Source of the DNA: CAZUZD01 sp964624465
Lineage (GTDB): Bacteria > Planctomycetota > Planctomycetia > Isosphaerales > Isosphaeraceae
Direction: 5' to 3'
Length of the DNA stretch: 23,555 nt
Assembly: GCA_964624465.1 (NCBI GenBank)
Contig: CAZUZD010000063.1
Span: 1-23,555, forward strand
Part shown: piece after piece, positions 1 to 8,450 of the stretch
Layout of the letters: every line of letters starts with the position of its first letter
Position numbering within the stretch: position 1 is the stretch's first letter
Translations under genes and position numbers: made by a program
The notes under the pieces: model-generated
Seen by the model: the letters and a program-made list of their open reading frames with translations, nothing else
Databases searched by the model: none
What the model was told of the DNA's origin: nothing

Positions 1-2235
1 CAGATCGAGCAGCGGCTCGTGGACCTGACCGACCACATCGCGAGCGTGATCCAGAAGTACCTGCGGAACCAGTACAAGTCGATCGAGGACTACAACCGCG
101 CCGCCGGCGAGGTCGCCGAGCCGTACCGCGTGCTGGTGGTGGCCGACTTCCCGGCGAACTTCCACGAGACCACCGCCCAGCGGCTGATGAGCATCGCCAC
201 CAGCGGGGCCAGGTGCGGCGTGCACGTCCTCATGTCCGTCGACACCGAGCGGGCCCTGCCGACGGGCTTCTCGCTGAGCGATCTCGACGCGCACGCCGTC
301 CGGCTGAAGTGGGACCACGACCACTTTGTGTGGAAGGACCCCGCCTTCGCGCCGTTCGCGCTCACGCCCGACGTGCCGCCGCCGAACGACCGCCTGACCG
401 GCCTGCTCCATGAGGTCGGCGCCGCGGCGCAGAAGGCGAACAAGGTGGAGGTGCCGTTCGAGGTCGTGGTCCCGCCGCGCGAGAAGTGGTGGCAGGGGGA
501 CACGCGAGCGGGAATCGACCTGCCCCTGGGCCGCGCGGGGGCGACCAAGCTCCAGCACCTCCAGCTCGGCAAGGGCACGGCCCAGCACGTGCTCATCGCC
601 GGGCGGACGGGCTCGGGCAAGTCGTCGCTGCTGCATGCCCTGATCACCAACTCGGCCCTCACGTACAGCCCGGATCAGGTCGAGCTGTACCTGATCGACT
701 TCAAGAAGGGCGTCGAGTTCAAGACCTACGCCGAGCACGAGCTGCCGCACGCCCGCGTGATCGCCATCGAGAGCGAGCGGGAGTTCGGCCTGAGCGTGCT
801 CCAGCGCATCGATGAGGAGCTCAAGCGTCGCGGCGATCTGTTCAGCGACCTCGGCGTGAAGGACCTCAACGGCTACCGCGGCCTCGCGGGAGTTGGCCCC
901 CTGCCCCGCGTGCTGCTCGTGGTGGACGAGTTCCAGGAGTTCTTCGTCGAAGACGACAAGCTCGCGCAGGAGGTCGCCCTGTTGCTCGACCGCCTGGTGC
1001 GCCAGGGCCGTGCCTTCGGCGTGCACGTGCACCTGGGCTCGCAGACCCTCAGCGGCGCGTACTCGCTGGCCCGCAGCACGCTCGGCCAGATGGGGGTGCG
1101 GATCGCGCTGCAGTGCCCCGAGGCCGATGCGCACCTGATCCTCAGCGAGGACAACTCGGCCGCCCGGCTCCTGACCCGGCCCGGCGAGGCGATCTACAAC
1201 GACGCCAACGGTCTGGTCGAGGGCAACCACCTGTTCCAAGTCGTGTGGCTCGCCGACGACCGCCGCGAGCACTACCTCAAGGAGATCCGGGCCCTCGACG
1301 AGCGGAGCGGGCCGCACGCCCCCCGGCAGCAGATCGTCTTCGAGGGGAACGTCCCGGCCGAGCTCCGCAAGAATCACCTGCTCCGCGCCCGGCTCGAATC
1401 TCCCGACTGGCCCGATCCGCCCAAGGCCGCGACCGCGTGGCTCGGCGAGGCCGTCGCCATCAAGGACCCGACCGCCGCGCTCTTCCGGCGCATGGGCGGA
1501 AACAACCTGCTCGTCGTCGGCCAGGACGGCGAGTCGGCCCGCGGCCTGTTCCAGGCGGCCATCCTCGGGCTGGCGGCCCAGTACCCTCCCGGCGGCGCGC
1601 AGTTTTACGTGCTCGACGGTACGCCGGAGGACGATGCCGAGTCCGGACGCTTCGGCTCCCTCGCCGGGGTCGTGCCCCACCCGTATCAGCTCGGCTCGTT
1701 CCGCGATGCTGGCCGGTTCCTGGGCGAGCTCGCCCAGGACCTCGCCGCCCGCCAGGGCGGCGCCACCGGCACGCCGTCGGTGTTCCTGTTCGTGTACGAC
1801 CACTCCCGGTTCCGCGACCTCCGCAAGTCGGAGGAGGATTACTCGTTCTCGTTCGGCAAGAAGGGCGAGGACGCGCCGGCGAACCCGTCGAAGCAGCTCC
1901 TGGACCTGATCAAGGAAGGGCCGGCGCTGGGGATCCACACGGTCTCGTGGTTCGACTCGCTGAACAACCTGAACCGGTCGTTCGACCGCGGTGGGCTCCG
2001 CGAGTTCGAGATGCGGGTCCTGTTCCAGATGAGTGCCAACGACTCCAGTCAGCTCATCGACACCCCGCTGGCCAACCGCCTCGGCCCCAACCGCGCCCTC
2101 TTCGCCAGCGAGGAGCAGGGCAAGCTCGAGAAGTTCCGCCCCTACGGACTGCCCTCCGCCGAGTGGCTCGCGACCGCCGCCGCCCGGTTCCGCAAGCGCC
2201 CCGCTCTCGATCCGGGTCCCGCCCCCGAGTCCTGA
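1..2235 (+). CDS. FtsK/SpoIIIE-type multi-domain ATPase, 3' part (5' end outside the window)
   Basis: The reading frame is open from base 1, so the true start lies upstream and 744 codons are visible. The first ~120 codons look like the end of an ATPase module, with a Walker B-like VLVVADFP stretch near 130-160. A complete FtsK/SpoIIIE module follows: Walker A GRTGSGKSS at 601-627 and Walker B LLVVDEF with Asp-Glu at 925-930. A third module (about 1420-2200) keeps the fold pattern but is degenerate. Its P-loop position reads GQDGESARG (1519-1545), lacking the Lys-Ser/Thr, and its Walker B position reads FVYDH (1786-1803), with His in place of Glu. Such tandem modules are known in hexameric motors of the FtsK/HerA superfamily, including EccC/EssC of type VII secretion. 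No membrane segment or FtsK gamma domain is visible, so orthodox chromosome-translocating FtsK is unlikely. The substrate is unknown. Confidence 0.85.
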   Translation, partial: QIEQRLVDLTDHIASVIQKYLRNQYKSIEDYNRAAGEVAEPYRVLVVADFPANFHETTAQRLMSIATSGARCGVHVLMSVDTERALPTGFSLSDLDAHAVRLKWDHDHFVWKDPAFAPFALTPDVPPPNDRLTGLLHEVGAAAQKANKVEVPFEVVVPPREKWWQGDTRAGIDLPLGRAGATKLQHLQLGKGTAQHVLIAGRTGSGKSSLLHALITNSALTYSPDQVELYLIDFKKGVEFKTYAEHELPHARVIAIESEREFGLSVLQRIDEELKRRGDLFSDLGVKDLNGYRGLAGVGPLPRVLLVVDEFQEFFVEDDKLAQEVALLLDRLVRQGRAFGVHVHLGSQTLSGAYSLARSTLGQMGVRIALQCPEADAHLILSEDNSAARLLTRPGEAIYNDANGLVEGNHLFQVVWLADDRREHYLKEIRALDERSGPHAPRQQIVFEGNVPAELRKNHLLRARLESPDWPDPPKAATAWLGEAVAIKDPTAALFRRMGGNNLLVVGQDGESARGLFQAAILGLAAQYPPGGAQFYVLDGTPEDDAESGRFGSLAGVVPHPYQLGSFRDAGRFLGELAQDLAARQGGATGTPSVFLFVYDHSRFRDLRKSEEDYSFSFGKKGEDAPANPSKQLLDLIKEGPALGIHTVSWFDSLNNLNRSFDRGGLREFEMRVLFQMSANDSSQLIDTPLANRLGPNRALFASEEQGKLEKFRPYGLPSAEWLATAAARFRKRPALDPGPAPES

Positions 2236-2248
2236 GCGGGTCCGATTC

Positions 2249-2265
2249 TGCGGGCGGGCCCCGCA
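2249..2265 (+). terminator. possible terminator hairpin after the FtsK-like gene
   Basis: An inverted repeat with 6-bp arms, TGCGGG (2249-2254) and CCCGCA (2260-2265), has a 5-nt loop and lies 14 bases after the stop codon. No U-tract follows directly; the nearest T-rich stretch is at about 2309-2322. Short GC hairpins are common by chance in DNA this rich in G and C. Confidence 0.3.
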
Positions 2266-2286
2266 CCCTCAGGGGGGCGGTCGCTC

Positions 2287-2315
2287 TTGCTGCCGGACGG
2301 GTCGCGGGTTACATT
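2287..2315 (+). promoter_or_regulatory. candidate sigma70-type promoter for the DUF1501 gene
   Basis: TTGCTG (2287-2292) and TACATT (2310-2315) are separated by 17 bp. The -10 box lies in a short AT-rich patch (TTACATTTTTGTTTG) that stands out sharply from its GC-rich surroundings. Transcription would begin near 2322, about 40 bases before the ATG at 2364. The -35 box matches the consensus poorly (3 of 6). Confidence 0.4.
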
Positions 2316-2363
2316 TTTGTTTGAGAATCGAGACGGACGTCGGTGGGTGGGGAGTCGTTGCCG

Positions 2364-3695
2364 ATGCTGACGCTCAACGGACCGGGTCGGCGGTACTGCG
2401 ATGGCCTCTCCAGGCGCCAGTTTCTCCAGGTCGGCGGCCTGGCGATGGGCGGTCTCGGGCTGCCGCAGCTGCTCCAGGCCGAGGCGCAGGCGGGCATCAG
2501 CCGGTCGCACAAGTCGGTCATCATGGTGTATCTGTCGGGCGGCCTGTCGCACCAGGACACCTTCGACCTGAAGCCCGACGCCCCTGCCGAGGTGCGCGGC
2601 GAGTTCAAGCCGATCGCGACGAAGGTGCCCGGCCTGCTGGTCGGCGACCAGCTGCCTCGGATGGCGGCGATCTCCGACAAGTACGCGGTGCTCCGGTCGC
2701 TGGTCGGCCAGCGCGACGAGCATTCGAGCTTCCAGACCCTCACCGGCTACCTGATGGCGGTGGCCGAGCGCGAGGGCCGGCCGCACTTCGGGTCGGTCGT
2801 CTCGAAGCTCCAGGGGAACGTCGACCCCGTCGTGCCGCCGTTCATCGACCTGTTCCCGGTGATGCAGCACCGGCCGTACAACGCCCCCGGCCCCGGCGGG
2901 CTGGGCTCGAACTACCGCGCCGCGCGGATGAGCGGCGACGATCTGGAGCTCATGAAGCAGACGGCCGTGGCGCCTGAGCGGTTCGAGGATCGCCGGTCGA
3001 TGCTGGAGACCTTCGACGGCTGGCGCCGCGAGGTCGGCTCGGCGTCGATCGAGGGGATGGACACGTTCTACCAGCGGGCGTTCAACGTCCTGGACTCGAC
3101 CCGCGTGGCCAATGCGCTCGACGTGTCGCGGGAGGACCCCCGGCTCCGCGACCGTTACGGCATCGGCTCGGCAAAGCACCTGGGCGACGGCGCCCCGATG
3201 TGGAACGACCAGTTGCTGGCCGCCCGCCGCCTGGTCGAGGCCGGGGCCCGGGTGATCACCGTGGCGTATGGTTTCTGGGACACGCACGGCAACAACTTCG
3301 GCCATCTCAAGCAGCACCTGCCCCTGTTCGACCAGGGGATCTCGGCCCTGATCGACGACATTTACATGCGCGGCCTGGACCGCGACGTCTCCGTGGTCGT
3401 CTGGGGCGAGTTCGGGCGCACGCCGAAGATCAACAAGGACGGCGGCCGCGACCACTGGGCGCCGGTGAACTTCGCCCTGATGGCCGGCGGCGGCATGAAG
3501 GTCGGCCAGGCGATCGGCACCACGGACAAGTCGGCCGCCTACGCCGTCGCCCAGCCGATCCACTACCAGGACGTTCTGGCGACGATCTACCACAACCTCG
3601 GCATCGACCCGCACACGATGATCAACGACCGGACCGACCGGCCGGTGCACATCCTGCCCCCGACCGTGCGGCCGATCCAGGCCCTCGTGGGCTGA
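2364..3695 (+). CDS. DUF1501 domain-containing protein with Tat signal
   Basis: This 443-residue protein belongs to the DUF1501 family, which has an alkaline phosphatase/sulfatase-like fold and is greatly expanded in planctomycetes; its biochemical role is not established. The ATG at 2364 is preferred over an in-frame GTG at 2343 because it gives the family's usual MLTL...CDGLSRRQFL beginning and has GGGGAG (2349-2354) nine bases upstream. The N-terminus carries a twin-arginine motif (S16-R17-R18-Q19-F20-L21) followed by a Gly/Leu-rich hydrophobic stretch, so Tat export is expected. Family-typical metal-site-like motifs are present: GGLSHQDTFD (59-68), FWDTHG with D306 and H308, GEFGRTP (348-354) and GGRDHW (360-365). 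DUF1501 genes usually lie beside DUF1549/DUF1553 cytochrome genes. None is adjacent here, and the gene has its own promoter-like sequence and a downstream hairpin, so it appears monocistronic. Confidence 0.93.
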   Translation: MLTLNGPGRRYCDGLSRRQFLQVGGLAMGGLGLPQLLQAEAQAGISRSHKSVIMVYLSGGLSHQDTFDLKPDAPAEVRGEFKPIATKVPGLLVGDQLPRMAAISDKYAVLRSLVGQRDEHSSFQTLTGYLMAVAEREGRPHFGSVVSKLQGNVDPVVPPFIDLFPVMQHRPYNAPGPGGLGSNYRAARMSGDDLELMKQTAVAPERFEDRRSMLETFDGWRREVGSASIEGMDTFYQRAFNVLDSTRVANALDVSREDPRLRDRYGIGSAKHLGDGAPMWNDQLLAARRLVEAGARVITVAYGFWDTHGNNFGHLKQHLPLFDQGISALIDDIYMRGLDRDVSVVVWGEFGRTPKINKDGGRDHWAPVNFALMAGGGMKVGQAIGTTDKSAAYAVAQPIHYQDVLATIYHNLGIDPHTMINDRTDRPVHILPPTVRPIQALVG

Positions 3696-3726
3696 CCGTC
3701 CGACCCGACCGCGCACGACAAACCAG

Positions 3727-3769
3727 CAGGCCGCCGGCCAGACCCCACGGGGTCGGGACCGGCGGCCTG
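3727..3769 (+). terminator. strong hairpin, likely terminator of the DUF1501 gene
   Basis: The 11-bp perfect arms CAGGCCGCCGG (3727-3737) and CCGGCGGCCTG (3759-3769) enclose a second inverted repeat, GACCCC/GGGGTC (3741-3754). The hairpin lies 31 bases after the DUF1501 stop codon. A true U-tract is missing on either strand, though the minus-strand side continues with TGGTTTG. It could act in both directions between the converging genes. Confidence 0.6.
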
Positions 3770-3816
3770 GGCGTTTGGCAACCGCGCCGCCTCGCAGCGT
3801 GCGGCCTCATTGCGAA

Positions 3817-3853
3817 CCGCCGCGCGACCCTCGTGGTGAGGATCGCACGGCGG
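3817..3853 (-). terminator. 16-bp hairpin, likely terminator of the giant cytochrome gene
   Basis: The arms at 3817-3832 and 3838-3853 flank a 5-nt loop. On the plus strand the stem has two A.C mismatches. In minus-strand RNA both become G.U wobbles, giving an unbroken 16-bp stem. This orientation bias and the position 31 bases past the stop codon at 3885 argue that it serves the minus-strand gene. The minus-strand sequence after it (GGTTCGCAATG) is only weakly T-rich. Confidence 0.6.
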
Positions 3854-3884
3854 CCGGATCAGCGTCTGGACCGGACTCCCTGGC

Positions 3885-6800
3885 TCACTGGGCCGAGGGG
3901 TTCAGCTCCAGCTTGAGATTGCGGAACCGCACCTCGGTCGCCCCCCCCGAGTGCAGTTGCAGGGCGAAGATGCCGCGCTTCGCGCCGGCCGGGTCCTTGA
4001 GATCGACGCACGGCTTGCCGTTGATTGAGGTCCGGATCTGGTCGCCGATGGCCTCGACCACGTACGTGTTCCACTCGCCGTTCTTGACGTGGGCCTCGCC
4101 CGACTTGTCCCACAGTAAGGCGCGGCCGCTCTCCTCGTAGAGCTTGCCCCACCAGCCGGGACCGATGTCGGCCTGGTAGCCCTTCATCTCCCCGTCGGGC
4201 AGCGGCTCGCTGCGGAACTGGATGCCGCTGTTCCCCTCGTTCTTGAGGAGCTTGACCTCCAGGGTGAGCCGGAAGTCGCCGGCGGCCAGCTCGCTGCGGA
4301 GGAACTCGTTGTTCTTGAGGCCGCCGGTGCGGCCGATGATCTCGCCGTCCTGCACGGTCCAGAGCTCGGGGTTCCCCTTCCAGCCGGTCAGGTCGCGACC
4401 GTTGAAGAACGAGCTCACGTTCTCCGGGGTCGCCAGCAGCGCGACCTGACCGGGGGCGGCCAGGTAGGCGACCAGCGAGCGGATCTCGAAGTCGGACAGG
4501 TTCGACCACTGATCCTCGGGCATCAGCGACTGCTCGGTGAGCTTCCGCTCGTCGACGTCCGGCTTGGGCACGACCAGGGTCTCGTTGGCCGTCCGCAGGG
4601 TGATCGCGTTCTCATCCTCCGAGCGGACGATGCCGGTGAGGGTCCGGCCGTCGGAGAGGGCGACGACGGTGGCCTGGTAGTCCTTGCCGACCAGGGCCGA
4701 GGGGTCCATGACGTTGGTCAGGACGTAGTCGAGGTCGGCCCGGTTCGAGCCGGTCAGGTCGGGACCCACGTCGCCGCCGGTGCCGAAGAGGGTGTGGCAC
4801 TGGCCGCAGGTGCGGGCGTAGACGGCGCGGCCCAGCGCGAGGTCGGGCGGGGTCTGGTAGCCCTTGCGGATCACGCCGCGATACTTCTCGATGAGCTTCG
4901 CCTTGTCGGCCGAGGTGGCGCGGGCGGTGCCCCAGACCTCGGCGAGCCGGGCGTTGACCTTGGCGTCGTTGAGGTTGCGGATGCCGTTGACCAGGTCGGC
5001 CGTCAGCTCGTTCGCCGCGACCGTCTTGCCGGCCACGGCATCCAGCAGCGCCAGGGCGGTGACCGGCCGGGCGGCCAGGGTGCTGAGCGCATCGCGGCGC
5101 TCGGCGGGGGCGAGGTCGGCGTACTGGCCGAGCAGCACCTTCGCCGTCTCGGGGTCGTCGAACGCGGCCAGGGCGCGGATCGCCTGGGTCCGCAGGGCAC
5201 GTGCGACGACCAGCCGGTGGAGGACCGGCGGCAGCTTGGCGTCGCGGGCCTTCAGCAGCGCGGCCAGGGCCTCCTGACGTCGGGGCGCGGGACGATCGGC
5301 GTCGGACAGCACCGAGCGAAGCACGCCCAGCGCCTGCTCGTCGCCGAAGGTGGCCCCGATGGCGACCGCGCGAAGCCGGATCGCCTCGTCGCTGTCCTTC
5401 GACAGCATCGCGAACGCCTCGGTCCAGCCGGCCGGCATGTCGACCCGGCGGCGGCCCTGGAGGGCCTCATCGAGACCGGCGAGGATCGCCTTCCGGGCCT
5501 CCGGGGTCGTGGCGTCGCGGAGGGCACCGACGATCGAGGCCAGGGCCTCCGGGGTCCCCAGGGCGGCGATGCGCCGGGTGGTGAACGGCAGGAGATTCGG
5601 GAGCTTTGCCGCGCCGGCGAGGGCCAGGGCCCGCTGCGGATCGGCGGCGGCCAGCGGCTCCAGGGCGTACCAGTTCATCAGCGGCAGGTTGACGTCGGTG
5701 GCGTCCTCGGCGTGGCTGCTGAGCCCTTCGAGGATCGGCCACTTCGCCGCGTTGGCCGAGGCCGGCAGCCGCTGGGCGGCCGAGGCCAGGTAGAGGCGAA
5801 CGACCGGTGAGTCGTCCGACCTCGCCAGCTCGGCCATGCGGGCGAGCGTGGCCGACGACGGGGCGCGATCCTCGCAGGCGAGCTGAACGGTCCAGGCCCG
5901 CACGTACGGCGACTTCGAATCCAGGCCCACCCGGATCGCCGCGTCATCCAGGCCGCCGGCGACGTGGAGCGTCCAGAGGACGTTCAGGAGCCGGGGCTCG
6001 TCGAGCGGCACGTCGCCATTCGCCCCCATCAGCGGGGCCAGCGGCCGGACGGTGGCAAGGGTCTGCACGAGCGCCTTGCGGAGGGCGGGAGACAGGCCAC
6101 GCTCCTGGAGCACGCGACGCGCGGTGCGGCTGTGCCAGTCGTTCGGGGCGACCCAGGTGCCATCGGGGTTGGCGACGGCCTGGACGATCAGGTTCACGAG
6201 CTGCTCGTCGGTTGCCTTGGCCAGGTCGGTGCTGGGCGCGGGCAGATGCGCGGCGACCTTCGAGTCGTTGTAGCGGATCTTGAAGATGCGGCCGTTGGTG
6301 CGGTCGTGCATCTCCGTCTCGTTGCGGTGGCACTGGTTCTTGTCGTACCAGTCGATCATGAACGCGTCGCCGTCGGGGCCCGAGCGGATGTAGACGACCT
6401 GGCTCCAGACGTCGTTGGAGAGCAGGAAGTCGGCCCGGTGCGAACCGACGAAGCCCGAGCCGGCGGGCGTGACCACGTCGCGGTTCAGGCGGGCGCCGTG
6501 AATGTTGTTCATGAACAGCGAGCCGCGATACTCGGCCGGCCAGCGGCCGCCGTTGTAGATCATGAGGCCGGCGTGGGCGTGGCCGCCACCGGCCGAGTCG
6601 GACCGCGAGTTGCCGCCGTGCGGGTTGGCCCCGACGTAGTGGCGGTGGTCGGCGATCGTCTTGATGTCGTCGTAGGTGTTCGTGTTGAAGTGGCTGCCGG
6701 CCTGGCGCTCGTACCGGCCGCCCTGGATCATGTGATACAGGTGCGGGATCACGCACGCCTCGATGAAGCACTGGCCCAGGGGGTTGAAGTCCACGCCCCA

Positions 6801-8036
6801 GGGGTTCGAGGTGCCGTGCGAGAAGACCTCGAAGGTGTGCTTCGTCGGGTGGTACCGCCAGATGCCGGCGTTGATCGGCTCGCGCTGGGCGTCCGGTGTG
6901 CCGGGCTTGCCGACCCGCGAGTGGGTGAACACGCCGTGGCAGCCGTAGAGCCAGCCGTCAGGACCCCAGACGAACGAGTTCAGGGTCTCGTGGGTGTCCT
7001 GCATCGCCCAGCCGTCGAGCAAAGTCTGGGGCGGGCCGTCGGGCCGATCGTCGCCGTCCTTGTCGGGGATGAACAGCAGCTCGGGAGCCGCGCCCACCCA
7101 CACGCCGCCGAAGCCGACTTCCAGGCCGCTGACGAGGTTCAGCTTGTCGGCGAAGACGGTTCGCTTGTCGTACTTCCCGTCGTTGTTCGCGTCCTCGAAG
7201 ATCAGGATCCGGTCCTTGGCCTGATCGGCGGAGACCTTCGTCGGGTACGAGTAGGCCTCGGCCACCCAGAGCCGGCCCCGAGGGTCGATCGTCATGGCGA
7301 TCGGCTGGACGACGTCCGGCTCGCCAGCGAACAGCGAGACGGAGAAGCCCGGCGGCACGGTCATGGCCTTCGCGGCGTCCTCGGGCGACAGGCCGGCATG
7401 GGCATACACGTCCGGGGCCGGGGGCGCCTTGCGCTCCGGGGCATCGGGCCTGGCGGCGTGGAACCGGAAGTCGTCGAAATTGACGTGGCCCCAGCCTCCG
7501 GTGCCCTCGTCCACCAGACGGATAACGATCGCCTTGCCCTGGTGCGCCTGCAGGTCGACGGCCACGCGGGCGAGCGTCTCGTTGACCTCGCCGGTGACGC
7601 TGGCGATCGGCTTGCCGGTCTCGACGCTCACGATCTCGACCCGCGACTCGGGGGTCGAGCCGCGGGCGACCAGGAACGAGGCCCAGGGCTGGGTGACCTG
7701 GAACGGCACCGACGTGAGCGTGCCCCGCGGCGGGTCGCCCTCGCGTTCGAAGGTCCCCACCCAGTACTTGCCCTGGTGGTTGCTCTTCATGTCCGAGCGC
7801 CGGGCGGCGATCAGATCGCCCTCGACCGGCTGCCCGGTGAAGGCATTACCGGTGGCGGTCCAGTCGCGGAGGGTGCCGGTCTCGAAGTCGAGATTCAAGG
7901 GCCGGCCCTGGGCGTCGGCCGGCCGGATTCCCGGATTGGCCGCGGGCTTCGGGTCCTGGGCCCAGACCGTGGCCGACGACAGCGCAAGGGCGAGGAGCGG
8001 CCGGACGACCGCCCCGCGGGCATAACGTGAACTCAT
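3885..8036 (-). CDS. PVC-type dehydrogenase / HEAT-repeat / cytochrome c / DUF1080 fusion protein
   Basis: This exported 1383-residue protein starts at the ATG ending at 8036. A TTG four codons upstream is possible but less likely. Residues 1-26 form a signal peptide with a likely cut after VWA. Residues 46-195 resemble the FETG...W / GHVNFDDF module seen in exported GH32-type glycosidases, probably a carbohydrate-related beta-sandwich. Residues ~223-600 are the planctomycete membrane-bound dehydrogenase domain, a predicted beta-propeller beginning MTVPPGFSVSLFAGEP. Residues ~600-1040 are Ala/Leu-rich helical repeats of HEAT type. A single c-type haem site follows: C1077-G-Q-C1080-H1081, with M1172 in SLMPED as the probable axial ligand. 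Residues ~1208-1380 are a DUF1080 (3-keto-disaccharide hydrolase) domain beginning FFNGRDLTGWKGN. The domain set suggests oxidation of a sugar or sugar-like alcohol with electrons passed to haem, then hydrolysis of the keto product. That role is inferred. Confidence 0.93.
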   Translation of the reverse strand: MSSRYARGAVVRPLLALALSSATVWAQDPKPAANPGIRPADAQGRPLNLDFETGTLRDWTATGNAFTGQPVEGDLIAARRSDMKSNHQGKYWVGTFEREGDPPRGTLTSVPFQVTQPWASFLVARGSTPESRVEIVSVETGKPIASVTGEVNETLARVAVDLQAHQGKAIVIRLVDEGTGGWGHVNFDDFRFHAARPDAPERKAPPAPDVYAHAGLSPEDAAKAMTVPPGFSVSLFAGEPDVVQPIAMTIDPRGRLWVAEAYSYPTKVSADQAKDRILIFEDANNDGKYDKRTVFADKLNLVSGLEVGFGGVWVGAAPELLFIPDKDGDDRPDGPPQTLLDGWAMQDTHETLNSFVWGPDGWLYGCHGVFTHSRVGKPGTPDAQREPINAGIWRYHPTKHTFEVFSHGTSNPWGVDFNPLGQCFIEACVIPHLYHMIQGGRYERQAGSHFNTNTYDDIKTIADHRHYVGANPHGGNSRSDSAGGGHAHAGLMIYNGGRWPAEYRGSLFMNNIHGARLNRDVVTPAGSGFVGSHRADFLLSNDVWSQVVYIRSGPDGDAFMIDWYDKNQCHRNETEMHDRTNGRIFKIRYNDSKVAAHLPAPSTDLAKATDEQLVNLIVQAVANPDGTWVAPNDWHSRTARRVLQERGLSPALRKALVQTLATVRPLAPLMGANGDVPLDEPRLLNVLWTLHVAGGLDDAAIRVGLDSKSPYVRAWTVQLACEDRAPSSATLARMAELARSDDSPVVRLYLASAAQRLPASANAAKWPILEGLSSHAEDATDVNLPLMNWYALEPLAAADPQRALALAGAAKLPNLLPFTTRRIAALGTPEALASIVGALRDATTPEARKAILAGLDEALQGRRRVDMPAGWTEAFAMLSKDSDEAIRLRAVAIGATFGDEQALGVLRSVLSDADRPAPRRQEALAALLKARDAKLPPVLHRLVVARALRTQAIRALAAFDDPETAKVLLGQYADLAPAERRDALSTLAARPVTALALLDAVAGKTVAANELTADLVNGIRNLNDAKVNARLAEVWGTARATSADKAKLIEKYRGVIRKGYQTPPDLALGRAVYARTCGQCHTLFGTGGDVGPDLTGSNRADLDYVLTNVMDPSALVGKDYQATVVALSDGRTLTGIVRSEDENAITLRTANETLVVPKPDVDERKLTEQSLMPEDQWSNLSDFEIRSLVAYLAAPGQVALLATPENVSSFFNGRDLTGWKGNPELWTVQDGEIIGRTGGLKNNEFLRSELAAGDFRLTLEVKLLKNEGNSGIQFRSEPLPDGEMKGYQADIGPGWWGKLYEESGRALLWDKSGEAHVKNGEWNTYVVEAIGDQIRTSINGKPCVDLKDPAGAKRGIFALQLHSGGATEVRFRNLKLELNPSAQ

Positions 8037-8165
8037 GGATGACCCCAACGATCGGGAGGCAGGGCGGGATGAACCCGGCAGGACTGACTCCAGGATCGTA
8101 TCAGGGCAAGCCTGAGCGTGGAACTTGGAACCGGTTGCGGGCCGGCCGCCGGCGATCCCGGCGAC

Positions 8166-8180
8166 GGTCGGCCGCCGACC
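8166..8180 (-). terminator. short hairpin after the RHH-like gene
   Basis: GGTCGG (8166-8171) and CCGACC (8175-8180) form 6-bp arms around a 3-nt loop, starting a few bases after the stop codon at 8185. No T-tract follows. It could weaken read-through into the cytochrome gene or be a chance GC hairpin. Confidence 0.25.
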
Positions 8181-8184
8181 CCGA

Positions 8185-8388
8185 TCAGGCCGGGCGGTTC
8201 AGCGCCTGGTCGATCAGGCCGCGGAGCACCTGGGCCACGCTCTGCTGGCGGGCTCGCGACAGATGCACGAGCGCCTCGACCCGATGGGCCGGCAGCAGCA
8301 GCGACAGTTCGATCAAGTCCTCGGGCCGGGCCGTGCCGGATCGAGTGGCATCGATGCCTCGGGCCTGAGCAAGAAGGTCGGATCCCAT
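8185..8388 (-). CDS. small ribbon-helix-helix-like protein (hypothetical)
   Basis: This 67-residue protein has an ATG start at 8388, with GGGGA centred about 11 bases upstream. A TTG two codons earlier would sit too close to that site. The second half, LIELSLLLPAHRVEAL followed by QQSVAQVLRGLIDQAL, has the pattern of a ribbon-helix-helix (CopG/Arc/MetJ) fold: one amphipathic strand and two helices with small and hydrophobic residues at the expected spacings. RHH proteins usually bind palindromic operators as dimers, often next to their own gene. The gene lies between the kinase (83 bp upstream) and the giant cytochrome gene (148 bp downstream), all on the same strand, so it may regulate either itself or the downstream gene. 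It is short, and the fold assignment rests on pattern alone. Confidence 0.6.
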   Translation of the reverse strand: MGSDLLAQARGIDATRSGTARPEDLIELSLLLPAHRVEALVHLSRARQQSVAQVLRGLIDQALNRPA

Positions 8389-8450
8389 GGTCAAATTCCC
8401 CGGAAACGTGGGGATCTGGATCGTCGCGTCCAGCTTTAAGGCACGTCCTG

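Noticed and set aside
1..2235. Orthodox DNA translocase FtsK at the division site
   Set aside because: The visible part has tandem ATPase modules, one degenerate, and lacks the gamma winged-helix end typical of FtsK/SpoIIIE.
5964..8030. 688-codon open frame on the plus strand opposite the cytochrome fusion gene
   Set aside because: Its composition (Val, Gly, Asp, Arg and Leu runs) is that of a reverse-complement shadow, and the opposite strand encodes recognisable domains throughout.
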